Translations under genes and position numbers: made by a program
The notes under the pieces: model-generated
Database searches by the model: none
What the model was told of the DNA's origin: nothing
The model's input: only the letters and a program-made list of their open reading frames with translations
Assembly (NCBI RefSeq): GCF_000092205.1
Contig: NC_014216.1
Coordinates: 1,927,742 to 1,991,741, forward strand
Origin: Desulfurivibrio alkaliphilus AHT 2
Lineage (GTDB): Bacteria; Desulfobacterota; Desulfobulbia; Desulfobulbales; Desulfurivibrionaceae
Direction of reading: 5' to 3'
DNA: 64,000 bases
Part shown: positions 34,989 through 44,691 of the stretch, piece by piece
How the letters are laid out: the number at the start of each line of letters is the position of its first letter
Numbering within the stretch: the stretch's first letter is position 1

Positions 34989-35724
34989 GCTTCCCGGGCC
35001 TGGTGGCCACCGAACCATCTGACCATGATGATGCTGATCTCGTAGAGAACGATCAAGGGGCCGACCATCAGCAGTTGGTTGACCGCGTCGGCGGTGGGGG
35101 TGAGCATGGCGGCGATGATGAAGGCCAGCAGGATGGCATAACGGCGATGGCGGGCCAGGAAGGGCGCATCCACCACCCCCAGCCGGGCCAGCATAACCAT
35201 CAGCACCGGCAATTCGAAGATCAGCCCGAAGGCGATGAGCAGGCGCAGCGAAAGCCCGAAATACTCGCTGACCCCGGGCATGGTGGCCAGGTATTCGTGG
35301 GAATAACCCACCAGGAAACGGAAAGCGGGTGGAAAAATAACAAAATAGGCAAAGGCCGCGCCGGCCAGGAAGCAGAGCACGGAAATGACGGTAAAAGGGA
35401 GCACCACCCGCTTTTCATGGTGGTAAAGCCCCGGCGCGACAAAGCTCCAGAGCTGCCAGAAAATCACCGGCGAGGCCAGCAGCAGGGCGGCGGTAAAGGC
35501 TACCTTCAGATAAAAAAAAACCCTTCCTGGTAAGAGGTGAAGATCAGGGTGCTTTCCGGCGGCAGAACGGCAAACAGCGGCGCGAAGAACCAGTGCCCGA
35601 TGGGCTCGGCAAAACTGTAGGTGGCCACGAAGCAGACTCCCACCGCGATCATGGAACGCACCAGGGCCCGACGCAAATCGGTCAGGTGCTCGGTGAGGGT
35701 CTGCGACTGAAAGGTCTCTTCCAT
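34985..35724 (-). CDS. tatC: TatC, reading frame broken at a run of nine T
   Basis: Core membrane subunit of twin-arginine translocation, but split. The first frame (35724 to 35506) gives MEETFQSQTLTEHLTDLRR, a first helix, and FTSYQEGFFF, then Ile and a stop. The remaining TatC from YLKVAFTAALLLASPVIFW to the end (34985) is in the -1 frame. The switch falls at a tract of nine T (minus strand; A run at 35512-35520). One extra T, or a -1 slip, would restore the canonical junction EGFFFYLKVAF. Everything else is intact, including six hydrophobic helices and FVAPGLYHHEKR. So this is a very recent mutation, a sequencing error, or a slippage-decoded gene. A second, intact tatC is at 57081. It has no tatA/B next to it. 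Confidence 0.85.
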
Positions 35725-35797
35725 AACCCGGCCATATTAACGCCACCGACAACCATGGTCAAGCACTTACCCGCAACTTTGCAGCACACTTCTATCA

Positions 35798-36685
35798 ATG
35801 CATGACGAGCTTTTACAAAATGCCGGCTTCCAGGCCGGGCGGCAACTGCTCCAGCGCCCCTTGCTGCCTCTGGTGCGCCTGGTACACCTGCTCTACCTCA
35901 CCGGCCCCTTCGGCAGCCTGGAAGAATTGCTCGCCGAACTCAACGAACCGCTGACCACCGCCGGCATCTCCTATGAGCACCCAGCCGAACTGCTGGCCCC
36001 CTTTTTGGCCGTCCTGAAACCGCTGGAAGGGATCAAAAAACCGGCCCCGGCAACCCCCTCGATTACCGTGCTGGATGACCAGGACCAACCCCTGCCGACC
36101 ATGGAAGCCCTGGCCATGCTGGTTAGCCAGCAGGTTATGGAGCAGGAACTGGAGACGATCAACAGCCTGCTCTGCGGCCCCTGCCGGTGCAGCCTCTGTT
36201 GCACCGGCCCGGGGGGCGAGATGCAGCAGCTTTTTTTTGAAATTCCTTTGCGTGCCGAAGAGGTGGCGGCCATGGCACTGCCCCGCATCGACACCCCGGC
36301 CAGCCGCTCGTCGGACAGCAGCAGCGACCCTCCCCTTACGATTGAAAACCGTCCTTTTTATCAGCACCCTCCGGCTGTCTACCACTGGCGCGCGGGCTGG
36401 AGCATGATCCTGCCCCGCGGCAGCCGCTGCCCCCAGCTTGATGATCAAGGCGGCTGCCGAATTTACCCGCAACGGCCGCAGGTCTGCCGCCGACCCCAGA
36501 TTTTTGCCTATGTGGTGGAGGCCGTCGACCGGCGGCAAACGCCGGAAGACACCGAGGTTTACCGGGCTCAGGATAAACTGCTGGCGGTCTGGGACTGCCC
36601 TTATGTCAAGCTGTTGCAGGATGAGATCGCGACCTTTGCCCAAGCCGCCGGCCTGGAGCCGGTTTTCCGCAGCAACAAAAATTAG
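35798..36685 (+). CDS. YkgJ-type cysteine-cluster protein
   Basis: A 295-residue protein with the CxxxC-type cluster of the YkgJ/UPF0153 zinc- or iron-binding family. The first group is Cys126, Cys129, Cys131, Cys134, Cys135, and the second is in GSRCPQLDDQGGCRIYPQRPQVCR. The N-terminal 120 residues are helical and Leu-rich and not characteristic. The domain between the groups holds a Ser/Asp-rich insertion (SRSSDSSSDPP). Metal binding is likely; the biochemical role of the family is not settled. It is divergent from tatC and convergent with the cyclo-ligase gene across PE11. Confidence 0.82.
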   Translation: MHDELLQNAGFQAGRQLLQRPLLPLVRLVHLLYLTGPFGSLEELLAELNEPLTTAGISYEHPAELLAPFLAVLKPLEGIKKPAPATPSITVLDDQDQPLPTMEALAMLVSQQVMEQELETINSLLCGPCRCSLCCTGPGGEMQQLFFEIPLRAEEVAAMALPRIDTPASRSSDSSSDPPLTIENRPFYQHPPAVYHWRAGWSMILPRGSRCPQLDDQGGCRIYPQRPQVCRRPQIFAYVVEAVDRRQTPEDTEVYRAQDKLLAVWDCPYVKLLQDEIATFAQAAGLEPVFRSNKN

Positions 36686-36717
36686 CCTACCCGCCCGGCG
36701 GCCGAGTCACCATCGGC

Positions 36718-36760
36718 CTAACCGTTCACCATGGTTACTAACCTACCGGTATAACGGACC
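36718..36760 (+). repeat. Companion module B, copy beside PE11
   Basis: 43 bases containing ACTAACCTACCGGTATAACGG and abutting PE11; the terminus reads CTAACCGTTCACCA where the copy at 15137 has GTAACCGTTCACCA. Confidence 0.72.
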
Positions 36761-36868
36761 GTAAGCGAAAAGCCGTGCCGCAGGTTCGGGCAAGCGGCCA
36801 AGCGCAGCGTACCCCCTGTACGTAAGCCTGGCTGATCGCCCGAAGATGCGGTGCGGCTGTTCGCTTAC
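36761..36868 (+). repeat. Palindromic 3'-end element PE11
   Basis: A 108-base copy close to PE6: outer arms GTAAGCGAAAAGCCG and CGGCTGTTCGCTTAC (one mismatch), inner GGTTCGGGC and GCCCGAA, apex GTAC-N5-GTAC. Its right terminus contains the minus-strand TAA stop (36865-36867) of the cyclo-ligase gene. Confidence 0.92.
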
Positions 36869-37566
36869 CGATCGGCCTGTTCCCTTATTTGCCACAGGGG
36901 GGTGATGCGCCGAATACGCACCGGCGGCAACTGCTCCCAATGTATTGACCAGCGGCCAGGCTTGTCGGCCGGCCGGCAGGGGGTGAGCCCGGTCTCGTCC
37001 AGGCGCTGATCGGCCTGGACATCCCAGGGCTCAATGGGCAGGTTTTGTGCAACGTCGCCGGCCGCCGCCACCACCGTCACGTTGGCCGCCAAGGCGCCGG
37101 TGGCGGCCAGAATGGCAGCCGCCAGGTCGAAAAACCCTTTACCGTCGCCCAGCATCGTTCCCCGGCGGTCCACCGCCAGGGCTTCGGCCACCAGCAGGCT
37201 TACCTGCAGGTCGGCCAGCCGGGCGGTGGCGAGTTTCCGGCCATGCTGCAACATCCCTTTGGGGCTTACCGCCTGGGCCAGACGGCCGAAATTGATGGTA
37301 TACGGGGAGAGGAGATAAAAACCGTCGTGGAGCGAAGGGGCCGGCATCAGCAAAGCTTTGCCGTCCAGCAACAGATTGATCCGGAGCTGCTTGAGCAGGG
37401 GAGACGGCGAGACAAAAACACACTGGGCCCGCCGGTAGGGCTCAAAGGAACGCAAGTGCTGGGCCAGCCGACCGCTGAGAACCGCTGGTAAAGCCTGATA
37501 GCGGGAACGCAGCGCCTTTTTGGCCGCCCCCGGGGTCGTTAAGCTAGAGTCCGGATTTGGCGGCAT
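36865..37566 (-). CDS. 5-formyltetrahydrofolate cyclo-ligase family protein
   Basis: Predicted to convert 5-formyl-THF to 5,10-methenyl-THF with ATP. Family features are an early basic helix (AAKKALRSRYQAL), the QCVFVSPSP strand, and the ATP-site GTMLGDGKGFFDL, where typical members have a G-x-G-K-G-[YF]-[YF]-D signature. A C-terminal extension (residues about 195-233) is unusual. The start at 37566 overlaps the 3' end of the carboxypeptidase gene by 23 bases; a later start is possible. The stop is provided by PE11. Confidence 0.82.
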   Translation of the reverse strand: MPPNPDSSLTTPGAAKKALRSRYQALPAVLSGRLAQHLRSFEPYRRAQCVFVSPSPLLKQLRINLLLDGKALLMPAPSLHDGFYLLSPYTINFGRLAQAVSPKGMLQHGRKLATARLADLQVSLLVAEALAVDRRGTMLGDGKGFFDLAAAILAATGALAANVTVVAAAGDVAQNLPIEPWDVQADQRLDETGLTPCRPADKPGRWSIHWEQLPPVRIRRITPLWQIREQADR

Positions 37567-38641
37567 TGCTAAGTATGGTCAGGGACGCCACCGAGCCCCC
37601 TGCCGGCCCCCGCTGGGTGAAAGCTGCATCCACCGGGGCGGCGGCCACCATGGTGCCGTCACGCAGTTGCCTGAACCCGTATTCCACCAACTGGCCGACA
37701 TCTTCCCACATGGTGTCGCTGCCCATCAGGGCCACAATTAACTCCTGGTTGCCGCGCTTGAACTTGCCCACGTAAGTTTGGCGAGCCGCCCTGGTAAAGC
37801 CGGTCTTACCACCCTCCGCCCCGTTGATCTGCCACAGGGCCCGATTGTTGGTGCGCAGGGTCTGGCCGAAATTGGTGGAGGCGCTGGTGGTACCGAGCCG
37901 GCGGGCAAACTCCGGATTCTGCATGGAGCGATGCAAAATGATTGCCAGATCCCGGGCCGTGGACTGCTGGCCGCGGGCGGTAAGGCCGTTGGAGTTGTGG
38001 ATCACGGTATTGGTGGCCCCCATGGCTCGGGCCTTGCTGGTCATCAATCGGGCAAAGGCCGCTTCACTTCCGGCAATCCGTTCCGCCAGGGCCACGGAGG
38101 CATCGTTGGCGGAGCTCAACAGGGTCGCATTGATCAGATCACCGGCTCGATAAGAGCGTCCAGCCTGGAGATAAATCTTGGAACGGGGCATTCTCGCCGC
38201 CCGGGCGCTGGTGGACACCAACTCTTGATCCCGCAGCGACTGCATGGCGATCAGGGCGGTGACTATCTTGATGGTGCTGGCCGGCTGTCGCGGCTGATCG
38301 GGGTTTAAAGCAAAAAGCAGGCGCCCGGTGGTGGGATCGACCACCACGGCGCTGCGGGCCGTGATTCGCTGTTCCAGCAGGGCCGCATCACGATTGAGAC
38401 CGGCCCGACCGCCCCCGCCGGGAGGGCTTTTGACCAGCTCGACATCATCCGGGCACAGGACCACTCGGGACGACGTCGGCGCTGAGCTTACCGAGCCATT
38501 TGAACCCTGGGCCACCGCGGCGGCACCAGGTGAGGCCTTGTGAATGGTGGTCAACACCTGACCGGCCTGCACCCCCTGGCCTGGCCAGGCAAGCAGCAGA
38601 CTGCAACACAGCAGAACCTGCAGGGCTCCGGCGATACGCAT
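37544..38641 (-). CDS. dacA: D-alanyl-D-alanine carboxypeptidase (peptidase S11)
   Basis: Penicillin-binding protein that trims the terminal D-Ala of peptidoglycan stem peptides; secreted. The signal peptide (MRIAGALQVLLCCSLLLAW) ends near residue 26. Catalytic motifs are SxxK STIK (Ser122), SxN SAN in LLSSANDAS, and KTG in GGKTGFT. About 365 residues, with a Ser/Gly/Pro-rich spacer (40-80) before the catalytic domain. ATG 38641 has GGAG seven bases upstream; a frame start at 38755 is rejected because it would bury the signal peptide. No C-terminal amphipathic anchor is evident. Confidence 0.92.
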   Translation of the reverse strand: MRIAGALQVLLCCSLLLAWPGQGVQAGQVLTTIHKASPGAAAVAQGSNGSVSSAPTSSRVVLCPDDVELVKSPPGGGGRAGLNRDAALLEQRITARSAVVVDPTTGRLLFALNPDQPRQPASTIKIVTALIAMQSLRDQELVSTSARAARMPRSKIYLQAGRSYRAGDLINATLLSSANDASVALAERIAGSEAAFARLMTSKARAMGATNTVIHNSNGLTARGQQSTARDLAIILHRSMQNPEFARRLGTTSASTNFGQTLRTNNRALWQINGAEGGKTGFTRAARQTYVGKFKRGNQELIVALMGSDTMWEDVGQLVEYGFRQLRDGTMVAAAPVDAAFTQRGPAGGSVASLTILSNAAKSGL

Positions 38642-38901
38642 CCGCTCTCTCCGTGCTTTTGCTTGAAAAACCCTTACATCCCCTGTTAATAGTGAGGATG
38701 CACCTCCTTGATACTGGTCTTTAAGAGCTATAGAGAAGAGATCGGCAAAAATCAAGGAAAAAATTAAAGGTTTTTTCTATCGGCCCGTTTTTTCTTGCAT
38801 AAACAACATAGCCAAAAACAGAACCCCCCACTACATCTCGTGTTTGGCCGATCAGCCACCACAATATCTAGGCCTGATCGGGGTTTTCAGAGGATCTCGC
38901 C

Positions 38902-39507
38902 ATGGCCGACATTTTTTTCGCTTCCCTGTGCTGCCGACATGCGCTGTTGACCTGCTGGTTGCTCCTGACCCCCGCCGGAGCAGTCCATGTAAGCTTTTCA
39001 GCCGGCGACCATCAGCGCGCCATGGCCAAACTGCTGACCGCTGCTCCCAAAACCATAATCCCACCGGCCACGGGAACTAATCTCGGGGACCGCTCACCGG
39101 CTTTTTATCGCCGTCTTCCACCCACACACCCGGCCATCAGGGCCGGAGCGGAACAGACAAGGAGCGAGATTCTGGCCTATCTGGACGGCAGGACAACGGA
39201 CCTTGTGGCGCCGGCGCTATCCCCCTTTCTGCTGGCGGGAACCCCTTTTCAACAAAGGGTGTGGGCCCGGTTAAGCCTTATTCCTTACGGAGAGACCTGT
39301 ACCTACGGAGAAATCGGCACTGCCTTGGGAAATCGGCACCTGGCCAGGGCCGTGGGTGCGGCCTGCGGAGCCAACCCCTGCCCTTTGCTGATCCCTTGCC
39401 ACCGGGTGGTGGCGGTCAACGGCCCGGGAGGTTTCAGCGGCGGGGGATTGGCAATCAAGAAAAAGTTACTGGCTCTGGAAGGTACAGTTGCAAAAGAGAG
39501 GCCTTAG
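38902..39507 (+). CDS. ogt: Methylated-DNA-[protein]-cysteine S-methyltransferase
   Basis: Suicide DNA-repair protein removing alkyl groups from O6-guanine. The acceptor Cys166 is in LLIPCHRVVAVNG, with FQQRVWARLSLIPYGETCTYGEIG (helix-turn-helix and Tyr/Arg finger region) before it and GGLAIKKKLLALEG after. The N-terminal ribonuclease-like part is poorly conserved and Leu/Cys rich. AGAGGA is seven bases from the ATG. It is convergent with the cheB end of the chemotaxis operon. Confidence 0.92.
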   Translation: MADIFFASLCCRHALLTCWLLLTPAGAVHVSFSAGDHQRAMAKLLTAAPKTIIPPATGTNLGDRSPAFYRRLPPTHPAIRAGAEQTRSEILAYLDGRTTDLVAPALSPFLLAGTPFQQRVWARLSLIPYGETCTYGEIGTALGNRHLARAVGAACGANPCPLLIPCHRVVAVNGPGGFSGGGLAIKKKLLALEGTVAKERP

Positions 39508-39570
39508 CGGATCAAAGGCCCCGCTGGCGCTACGATGCATCAGGGAGTTAGCGGGAGGAGGGGGCGGCGG

Positions 39571-40620
<1,050 letters not shown>

Positions 40621-40709
40621 TCATCGGTTCTGATTGCATGTCTTAAAAGGGGCAGTTTTTCGAGGCTGCCCGGTGAATGTACGTCCGGCCATTTTTAAAC
40701 TGGCAGTTA

Positions 40710-41168
40710 TCACTTGCTGAACACGACCCACAATGAGCCGAAGTCGGTATTAAAAAGCAGCACCCCGGGTTGCTCAAGCAACTCTCGCACGGAAAATTCA
40801 TCCAGCAGATGAGCCTCCGGGATGTGCAGCCTGGCCTCGCCGCCCGGGTCAACCCGGCCCAGCAGACTGCCCACCGCCATATTGGCGGTTTCCTTGGCCG
40901 TATCCAGCATCTGCGCCTCACTGACCTCGCCTTCGTCGACCCCGAGAAAGTTCATGGTAATATTGCGCGCCAGGCGCCGGGGCAGACAGAGGGTAAAACT
41001 CCCTGATTCAGGGCCGTGATAGGCGATATTGGCCTGGATGTAATCATCATCGCCACTGAACGCCGCAGCGCCAGGCAACTCATCGATGGGCTCAAGGAAG
41101 GTAAAAAACATGGTTTCGAAAACCTCGCTGAAGGTATCGTAGATCATTTGCCGGAATTGCTCATCCAT
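40710..41168 (-). CDS. cheX: CheX-like chemotaxis phosphatase
   Basis: A 152-residue protein predicted to dephosphorylate CheY-P. It has the CheX/CheC-type helix DTAKETANMAVGSLLG, containing the ExxN signature, and the surrounding alpha/beta fold (GSFTLCLPRRLARNITMNFLG). No CheZ or CheC is present in the operon, so this is the likely signal terminator. AAAGGA lies ahead of the ATG. It lies between cheY and cheB. Confidence 0.8.
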   Translation of the reverse strand: MDEQFRQMIYDTFSEVFETMFFTFLEPIDELPGAAAFSGDDDYIQANIAYHGPESGSFTLCLPRRLARNITMNFLGVDEGEVSEAQMLDTAKETANMAVGSLLGRVDPGGEARLHIPEAHLLDEFSVRELLEQPGVLLFNTDFGSLWVVFSK

Positions 41169-41200
41169 GGGAAGATCCTTTGGCTTGGGTTAAGGCGGTT

Positions 41201-41641
41201 TTAAAAATCCATCCCATCATCGTCGGCGGCCGGCTGAGAGGGTGTCTCAATCTTGTGCTGAAAGGCCTTTTCCAGCACATCATACAAAATGCTTTTGATG
41301 GTCTCGGGCTGAAAGGGTTTTTTAACATAACCGTCCACCCCCAACTGCCTGGCTTCGTCCATGCGGGCAGCGCTGGACTCGGTGGTGATGAAGACCACCG
41401 GAATATGCCGGAATTCCTCGTGCTGCTTCACCGTCGAAAGCAACTCCATCCCGCCCATAACCGGCATGTTGATATCGGAGAGAATCACATCGACCCACTT
41501 GTTTTCCAGAATTTCCATGGCCTCTTTGCCGTGTGCCGCATCAAAAAACTCGCCCACCGGCACCCCGGCCATTTCCACGGTTTTCTTGATCACCACCCGC
41601 ATGGTCGCAGAATCATCCGCCACCAGAATGTTAAATGCCAT
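41201..41641 (-). CDS. cheY: CheY-type response regulator
   Basis: Single receiver domain: acidic pocket VADDS, phospho-acceptor Asp56 in DVILSDINMPVMGG, Thr in VFITTESS, and Lys in GYVKKPFQPETI. A 25-residue tail (IETPSQPAADDDGMDF) follows the domain. It carries the signal from CheA to the flagellar switch or another output. It lies 32 bases upstream of cheX. AAAGGA precedes the ATG. Confidence 0.92.
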   Translation of the reverse strand: MAFNILVADDSATMRVVIKKTVEMAGVPVGEFFDAAHGKEAMEILENKWVDVILSDINMPVMGGMELLSTVKQHEEFRHIPVVFITTESSAARMDEARQLGVDGYVKKPFQPETIKSILYDVLEKAFQHKIETPSQPAADDDGMDF

Positions 41642-41799
41642 TATCTTTTCCTTTTACCACGGGTTGTTCTCAACAGCTTCCGGCCGCCCGGAAACCATTT
41701 GGCCACTGCGCGCCCCCTGCAACACGCAATGCCGGCACTGCACCGGGCCGCCCCCAAAAGACGGACCGATTAAAAAATCCAGAACCGCCGGCCGAATCG

Positions 41800-42645
41800 C
41801 TATAGCCGCAGCAACTCCTCAGCCTGCTCCAGTTCCTCCAGCAGGCTGACCATGGCCAAATCCAAGTGCGGCTGGCTGATGCCAAAACGGCGCAGGCCTT
41901 CGCCCTTGAGCCTGGTGGCCAGGCCGTCGGCCCCCACGCCAATGCCGGCGGAAATCACCAGGGCATTGCTCAGTGCCACCAGGGCGGTCAAAGGTTCTCC
42001 AGCCAAGGCCTCGGGGTCGTGATGCAGCTGTACTGCTCTTTGCATCTCATCGGGAAAATCCCAGCGCTTCAGGATCATTCCTCCCAGTTCGGCATGGGTG
42101 ATGCCCAGGATATCTTTTTCCGCCTCCACAAACGAGGCCTTCTCCTGGGTGACCTTGGCCATAATCAGCTCAAAATCATCGGAAACGAAACTACTTAAAA
42201 AACGTTTGCCGATATCATGAAGCAGGCCGGCGGTAAAAGCGGTGCCCGGCTCCACCTCCTTGATCTTCCCCACCAGGTGTTTGGCCAGCACCCCCACCGC
42301 CACTGAATGGCGCCACAGCTCCCCCTGTTCCAAGGCATAGCCGGCCCCCACCTCTCCCTTAAAATAAGCGGCACTGCTGCTGGCGACAATGATTTCCTTC
42401 AAGGGCTCATGGCCGATCATCACCAGGGCTTCGTTGAGCGAGGAAACCTTCCTGGCCAGGCCGTAATAGGGTGAGTTGCAGATCTTGAGCACGTTGGCGG
42501 TGATCACCTGATCATACTGGATCACCTCGGCCAGGGTTTTGGCCTCCACCTCAGGGTCGGTCAGCAACTCCATAACCCGCCGAGCCACCTTGGGAAAGGG
42601 TTGCACGAACTCTATCAAGTTTACAATTTCTTCAACTCTGCTCAT
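41800..42645 (-). CDS. HDOD domain signalling protein
   Basis: A 281-residue HDOD protein, related to HD-type phosphohydrolases but generally lacking a full metal site. Signature segments are FPKVARRVMELLTDPEVEAKTL, LKICNSPYYGLARKVSSLNEALVMIG, and AFTAGLLHDIGKRFL, with HAELGGMILKRW. It overlaps cheD by four bases (ATGA), so it is a true member of the chemotaxis operon rather than a bystander. HDOD proteins often connect signal transduction to motility or cell-cycle control; the partner here is unknown. Confidence 0.9.
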   Translation of the reverse strand: MSRVEEIVNLIEFVQPFPKVARRVMELLTDPEVEAKTLAEVIQYDQVITANVLKICNSPYYGLARKVSSLNEALVMIGHEPLKEIIVASSSAAYFKGEVGAGYALEQGELWRHSVAVGVLAKHLVGKIKEVEPGTAFTAGLLHDIGKRFLSSFVSDDFELIMAKVTQEKASFVEAEKDILGITHAELGGMILKRWDFPDEMQRAVQLHHDPEALAGEPLTALVALSNALVISAGIGVGADGLATRLKGEGLRRFGISQPHLDLAMVSLLEELEQAEELLRL

Positions 42646-43121
42646 AGTTCGAACTCTCCCCGCCCGGAAACCTTCAGCATGGTCCGCCCGGTACCCACCT
42701 CGATGCTGACGGTGCGGTTGCCGGACTCGCCGACATCTTCGGCGGTCACCATGATCTTATTTTTCCAGAAAATCTTCCGCAGCACCGCATAATTACGCTT
42801 ACCGATATTAAAAATACCGGAACTGTCCATAATTTGCGACCCCCCTACCACTTTTACCACCAGACGGCTCTTGGTCGCTCCGTACTTATAAGTCTCTTTG
42901 AACAACCGGGGGATGCCGGTATCGGCAAACATGAAAGGTTTAAGCTGGGCCTTCTCCTTGTCCAGGGAAGAGTCGGGCAGCATATAATGGAGCATACCGG
43001 CGACCTTGGCCACCGGGTCCCAGATCACCACGCCGATACAGGAACCCAACGAATAGGTGATCAACACATCCTCAGGATTGTTGCTCACCTTCATATCCGA
43101 AATACCAACCACGATTTTCAT
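42642..43121 (-). CDS. cheD: CheD, chemoreceptor glutamine deamidase
   Basis: Deamidates glutamines in chemoreceptors and can stimulate CheC/CheX-type phosphatases. The catalytic Cys is in YSLGSCIGVVI and the His in GMLHYMLPDS; the KVVGGSQIMDSSG segment is also typical. Length 159 is normal. AGGTGG precedes the ATG. Its stop overlaps the HDOD gene start. Confidence 0.93.
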   Translation of the reverse strand: MKIVVGISDMKVSNNPEDVLITYSLGSCIGVVIWDPVAKVAGMLHYMLPDSSLDKEKAQLKPFMFADTGIPRLFKETYKYGATKSRLVVKVVGGSQIMDSSGIFNIGKRNYAVLRKIFWKNKIMVTAEDVGESGNRTVSIEVGTGRTMLKVSGRGEFEL

Positions 43122-43227
43122 GCCACCTGGATCCTCTCACCCCCCTCAGGGCTTGCCACCATCGGTTCGCGCCCGCTGTTTATGTTATGCTCTTCTGCTC
43201 TGATTTATTGCCGGTCCGGCGCCCCGC

Positions 43228-44088
43228 TCAACCTGCTTTCCGGTAAACCGTGGAAGCCGCCGGCACAAAATTGTGCTTCAAGCTGGAAATACTCTCCGAG
43301 TGCCCGATAAACAGGTACCCCCCGGGAGCCAAAGATTGATAAAATTTGTTAACCAACTGCTGCTGGGTCTCCCGGTTAAAATAAATCATTACGTTACGGC
43401 AGAAGATAATATCCAGCGAGCCGTTCCAGGGAAACTGGTCCATCAGATTGAAACGCTCAAAACTGATGCGCCGGCGCAGGGCATCCTTGATCCGCACATG
43501 CCCGGCCGCCCGCCCCTGCCCCCGTTGAAAATATTTTTTAAGGTAGTTCTTGGGCACCTTGACCACCCGGTCCATGGGATAAACACCCCGCTGGGCGTGG
43601 GCCAACACCCTGGTGGAGATGTCGGTGGCCATGATCCGGTAACCCCAACCCGGCTGCTGTTCAAAAAAATCTTCGGCCACCAGGGCGATGGTATAGGGTT
43701 CTTCGCCGGAAGAGGAGGCTGCCGACCAGATAACCACCTCCTTTTTGCCGTTGCGGCGGGCCACCAAGTCCGGCAAGGCGTGGTCGGCCATGAACTCAAA
43801 ATGACTGTTTTCACGAAAAAAACTGGTAAAGTTGGTGGAGACGACGTCGATCATCTGCACCAGCTCTTCACCGCTGGTGTCGTGGACCACGTGGTTATAG
43901 TAGTCGCTGAAACTGTCAATCCCCAGGGCGCGCAATCGCTTACCCAGGCGGGCGTTGAGCAGTTCTTTCTTTTCCGGCTTAAGGTAAATCCCGGCCTTTT
44001 CGTATACCAGGGCGCTGAATTTCTGGAACAACGCGTCGGTGAGCTGGGTTTTGCGCAGGCTGCGGTTATCGTAGTAATTGGCTGTCAT
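43228..44088 (-). CDS. cheR: CheR, chemoreceptor glutamate methyltransferase
   Basis: SAM-dependent methylation of chemoreceptor glutamates. The N-terminal helical domain (LFQKFSALVYEKAGIYL, RLGKRLRALG, TNFTSFFREN) precedes the Rossmann domain with WSAASSSGEEPYTIAL (SAM site), MATDIS, DIIFCRNVMIYF and GYLFIGHSES. ATG 44088 is used, since a longer frame (44172) would overlap cheW. The chemoreceptor at 20373 has an aromatic C-terminal tether that could recruit this enzyme. Confidence 0.94.
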   Translation of the reverse strand: MTANYYDNRSLRKTQLTDALFQKFSALVYEKAGIYLKPEKKELLNARLGKRLRALGIDSFSDYYNHVVHDTSGEELVQMIDVVSTNFTSFFRENSHFEFMADHALPDLVARRNGKKEVVIWSAASSSGEEPYTIALVAEDFFEQQPGWGYRIMATDISTRVLAHAQRGVYPMDRVVKVPKNYLKKYFQRGQGRAAGHVRIKDALRRRISFERFNLMDQFPWNGSLDIIFCRNVMIYFNRETQQQLVNKFYQSLAPGGYLFIGHSESISSLKHNFVPAASTVYRKAG

Positions 44089-44119
44089 GCAGGTTGCCGC
44101 CGGCGGAGCAGGGCCGGTC

Positions 44120-44641
44120 TCACATCTCCTCGAACTGGCGCAACAGACCTTCGCCAACAACCCGATCAACATCGAGAAGAATCTTGACCTCGCCTTTCAC
44201 CTTGGCCATCCCCAGGATATTATCACTCTCGGAGGATGATCCCATGGAAGGGGGAGGTTCTATCTCCGAGCCGGCGATATTCACCACTTCAGAAACCGAA
44301 TCGACCACCATCCCGACCTGCACGGCACTGTTGCGCCCCTGCACCTCAACCACAATGACACAGGTCCGCTCGTCATACGCCTTGGCCGCCATACCGAATT
44401 TTAGCCGCAGGTCCATCACCGGAATCACCCGGCCACGCAGGTTGATCACCCCTTTTATGTAGGGCGGAGTGTGCGGCACCGCAGTGATCTCCATCACCCC
44501 GATGATCTCCCGGACCTTCAAGATCCCGACCCCGTACTCCTCGTTGGCCAGAGTAAAGGTAAGGTACTTGCCGGCCAGCTCACTGACCCCCTGCAGGCCC
44601 TCGCCGGCCCGCCTGTCTGTTTTTTCCGCCGCTAATGTCAT
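44120..44641 (-). CDS. cheW: CheW, chemotaxis coupling protein
   Basis: Scaffold linking chemoreceptors and CheA. The SH3-like pair of subdomains is visible from residue 25: YLTFTLANEEYGVGILKVREIIG, given as positions 26-48, then PPYIKGVINLRGRVIPVMDLR and a later VKGEVKILLDVDRV. A 24-residue charged N-terminus precedes it. A GGAGGAG lies directly before the ATG. It lies 50 bases downstream of cheA. Confidence 0.93.
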   Translation of the reverse strand: MTLAAEKTDRRAGEGLQGVSELAGKYLTFTLANEEYGVGILKVREIIGVMEITAVPHTPPYIKGVINLRGRVIPVMDLRLKFGMAAKAYDERTCVIVVEVQGRNSAVQVGMVVDSVSEVVNIAGSEIEPPPSMGSSSESDNILGMAKVKGEVKILLDVDRVVGEGLLRQFEEM

Positions 44642-44677
44642 GTCTCCTCCTCTTAATGCAACAGGTTATCGGCGCTG

Positions 44678-44689
44678 GTAAACGGTTAC
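44678..44689. repeat. Possible empty site of the palindromic element
   Basis: The 12 bases GTAAACGGTTAC equal the two termini of the palindromic family joined at a shared CG. They lie two bases past the cheA stop codon, where a full element would be expected. Confidence 0.35.
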
Positions 44690-44691
44690 AC

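Noticed and set aside
35506-35724. Separate 72-residue membrane protein gene
   Set aside because: It is the N-terminal part of TatC; the rest continues in the -1 frame at the T9 tract.
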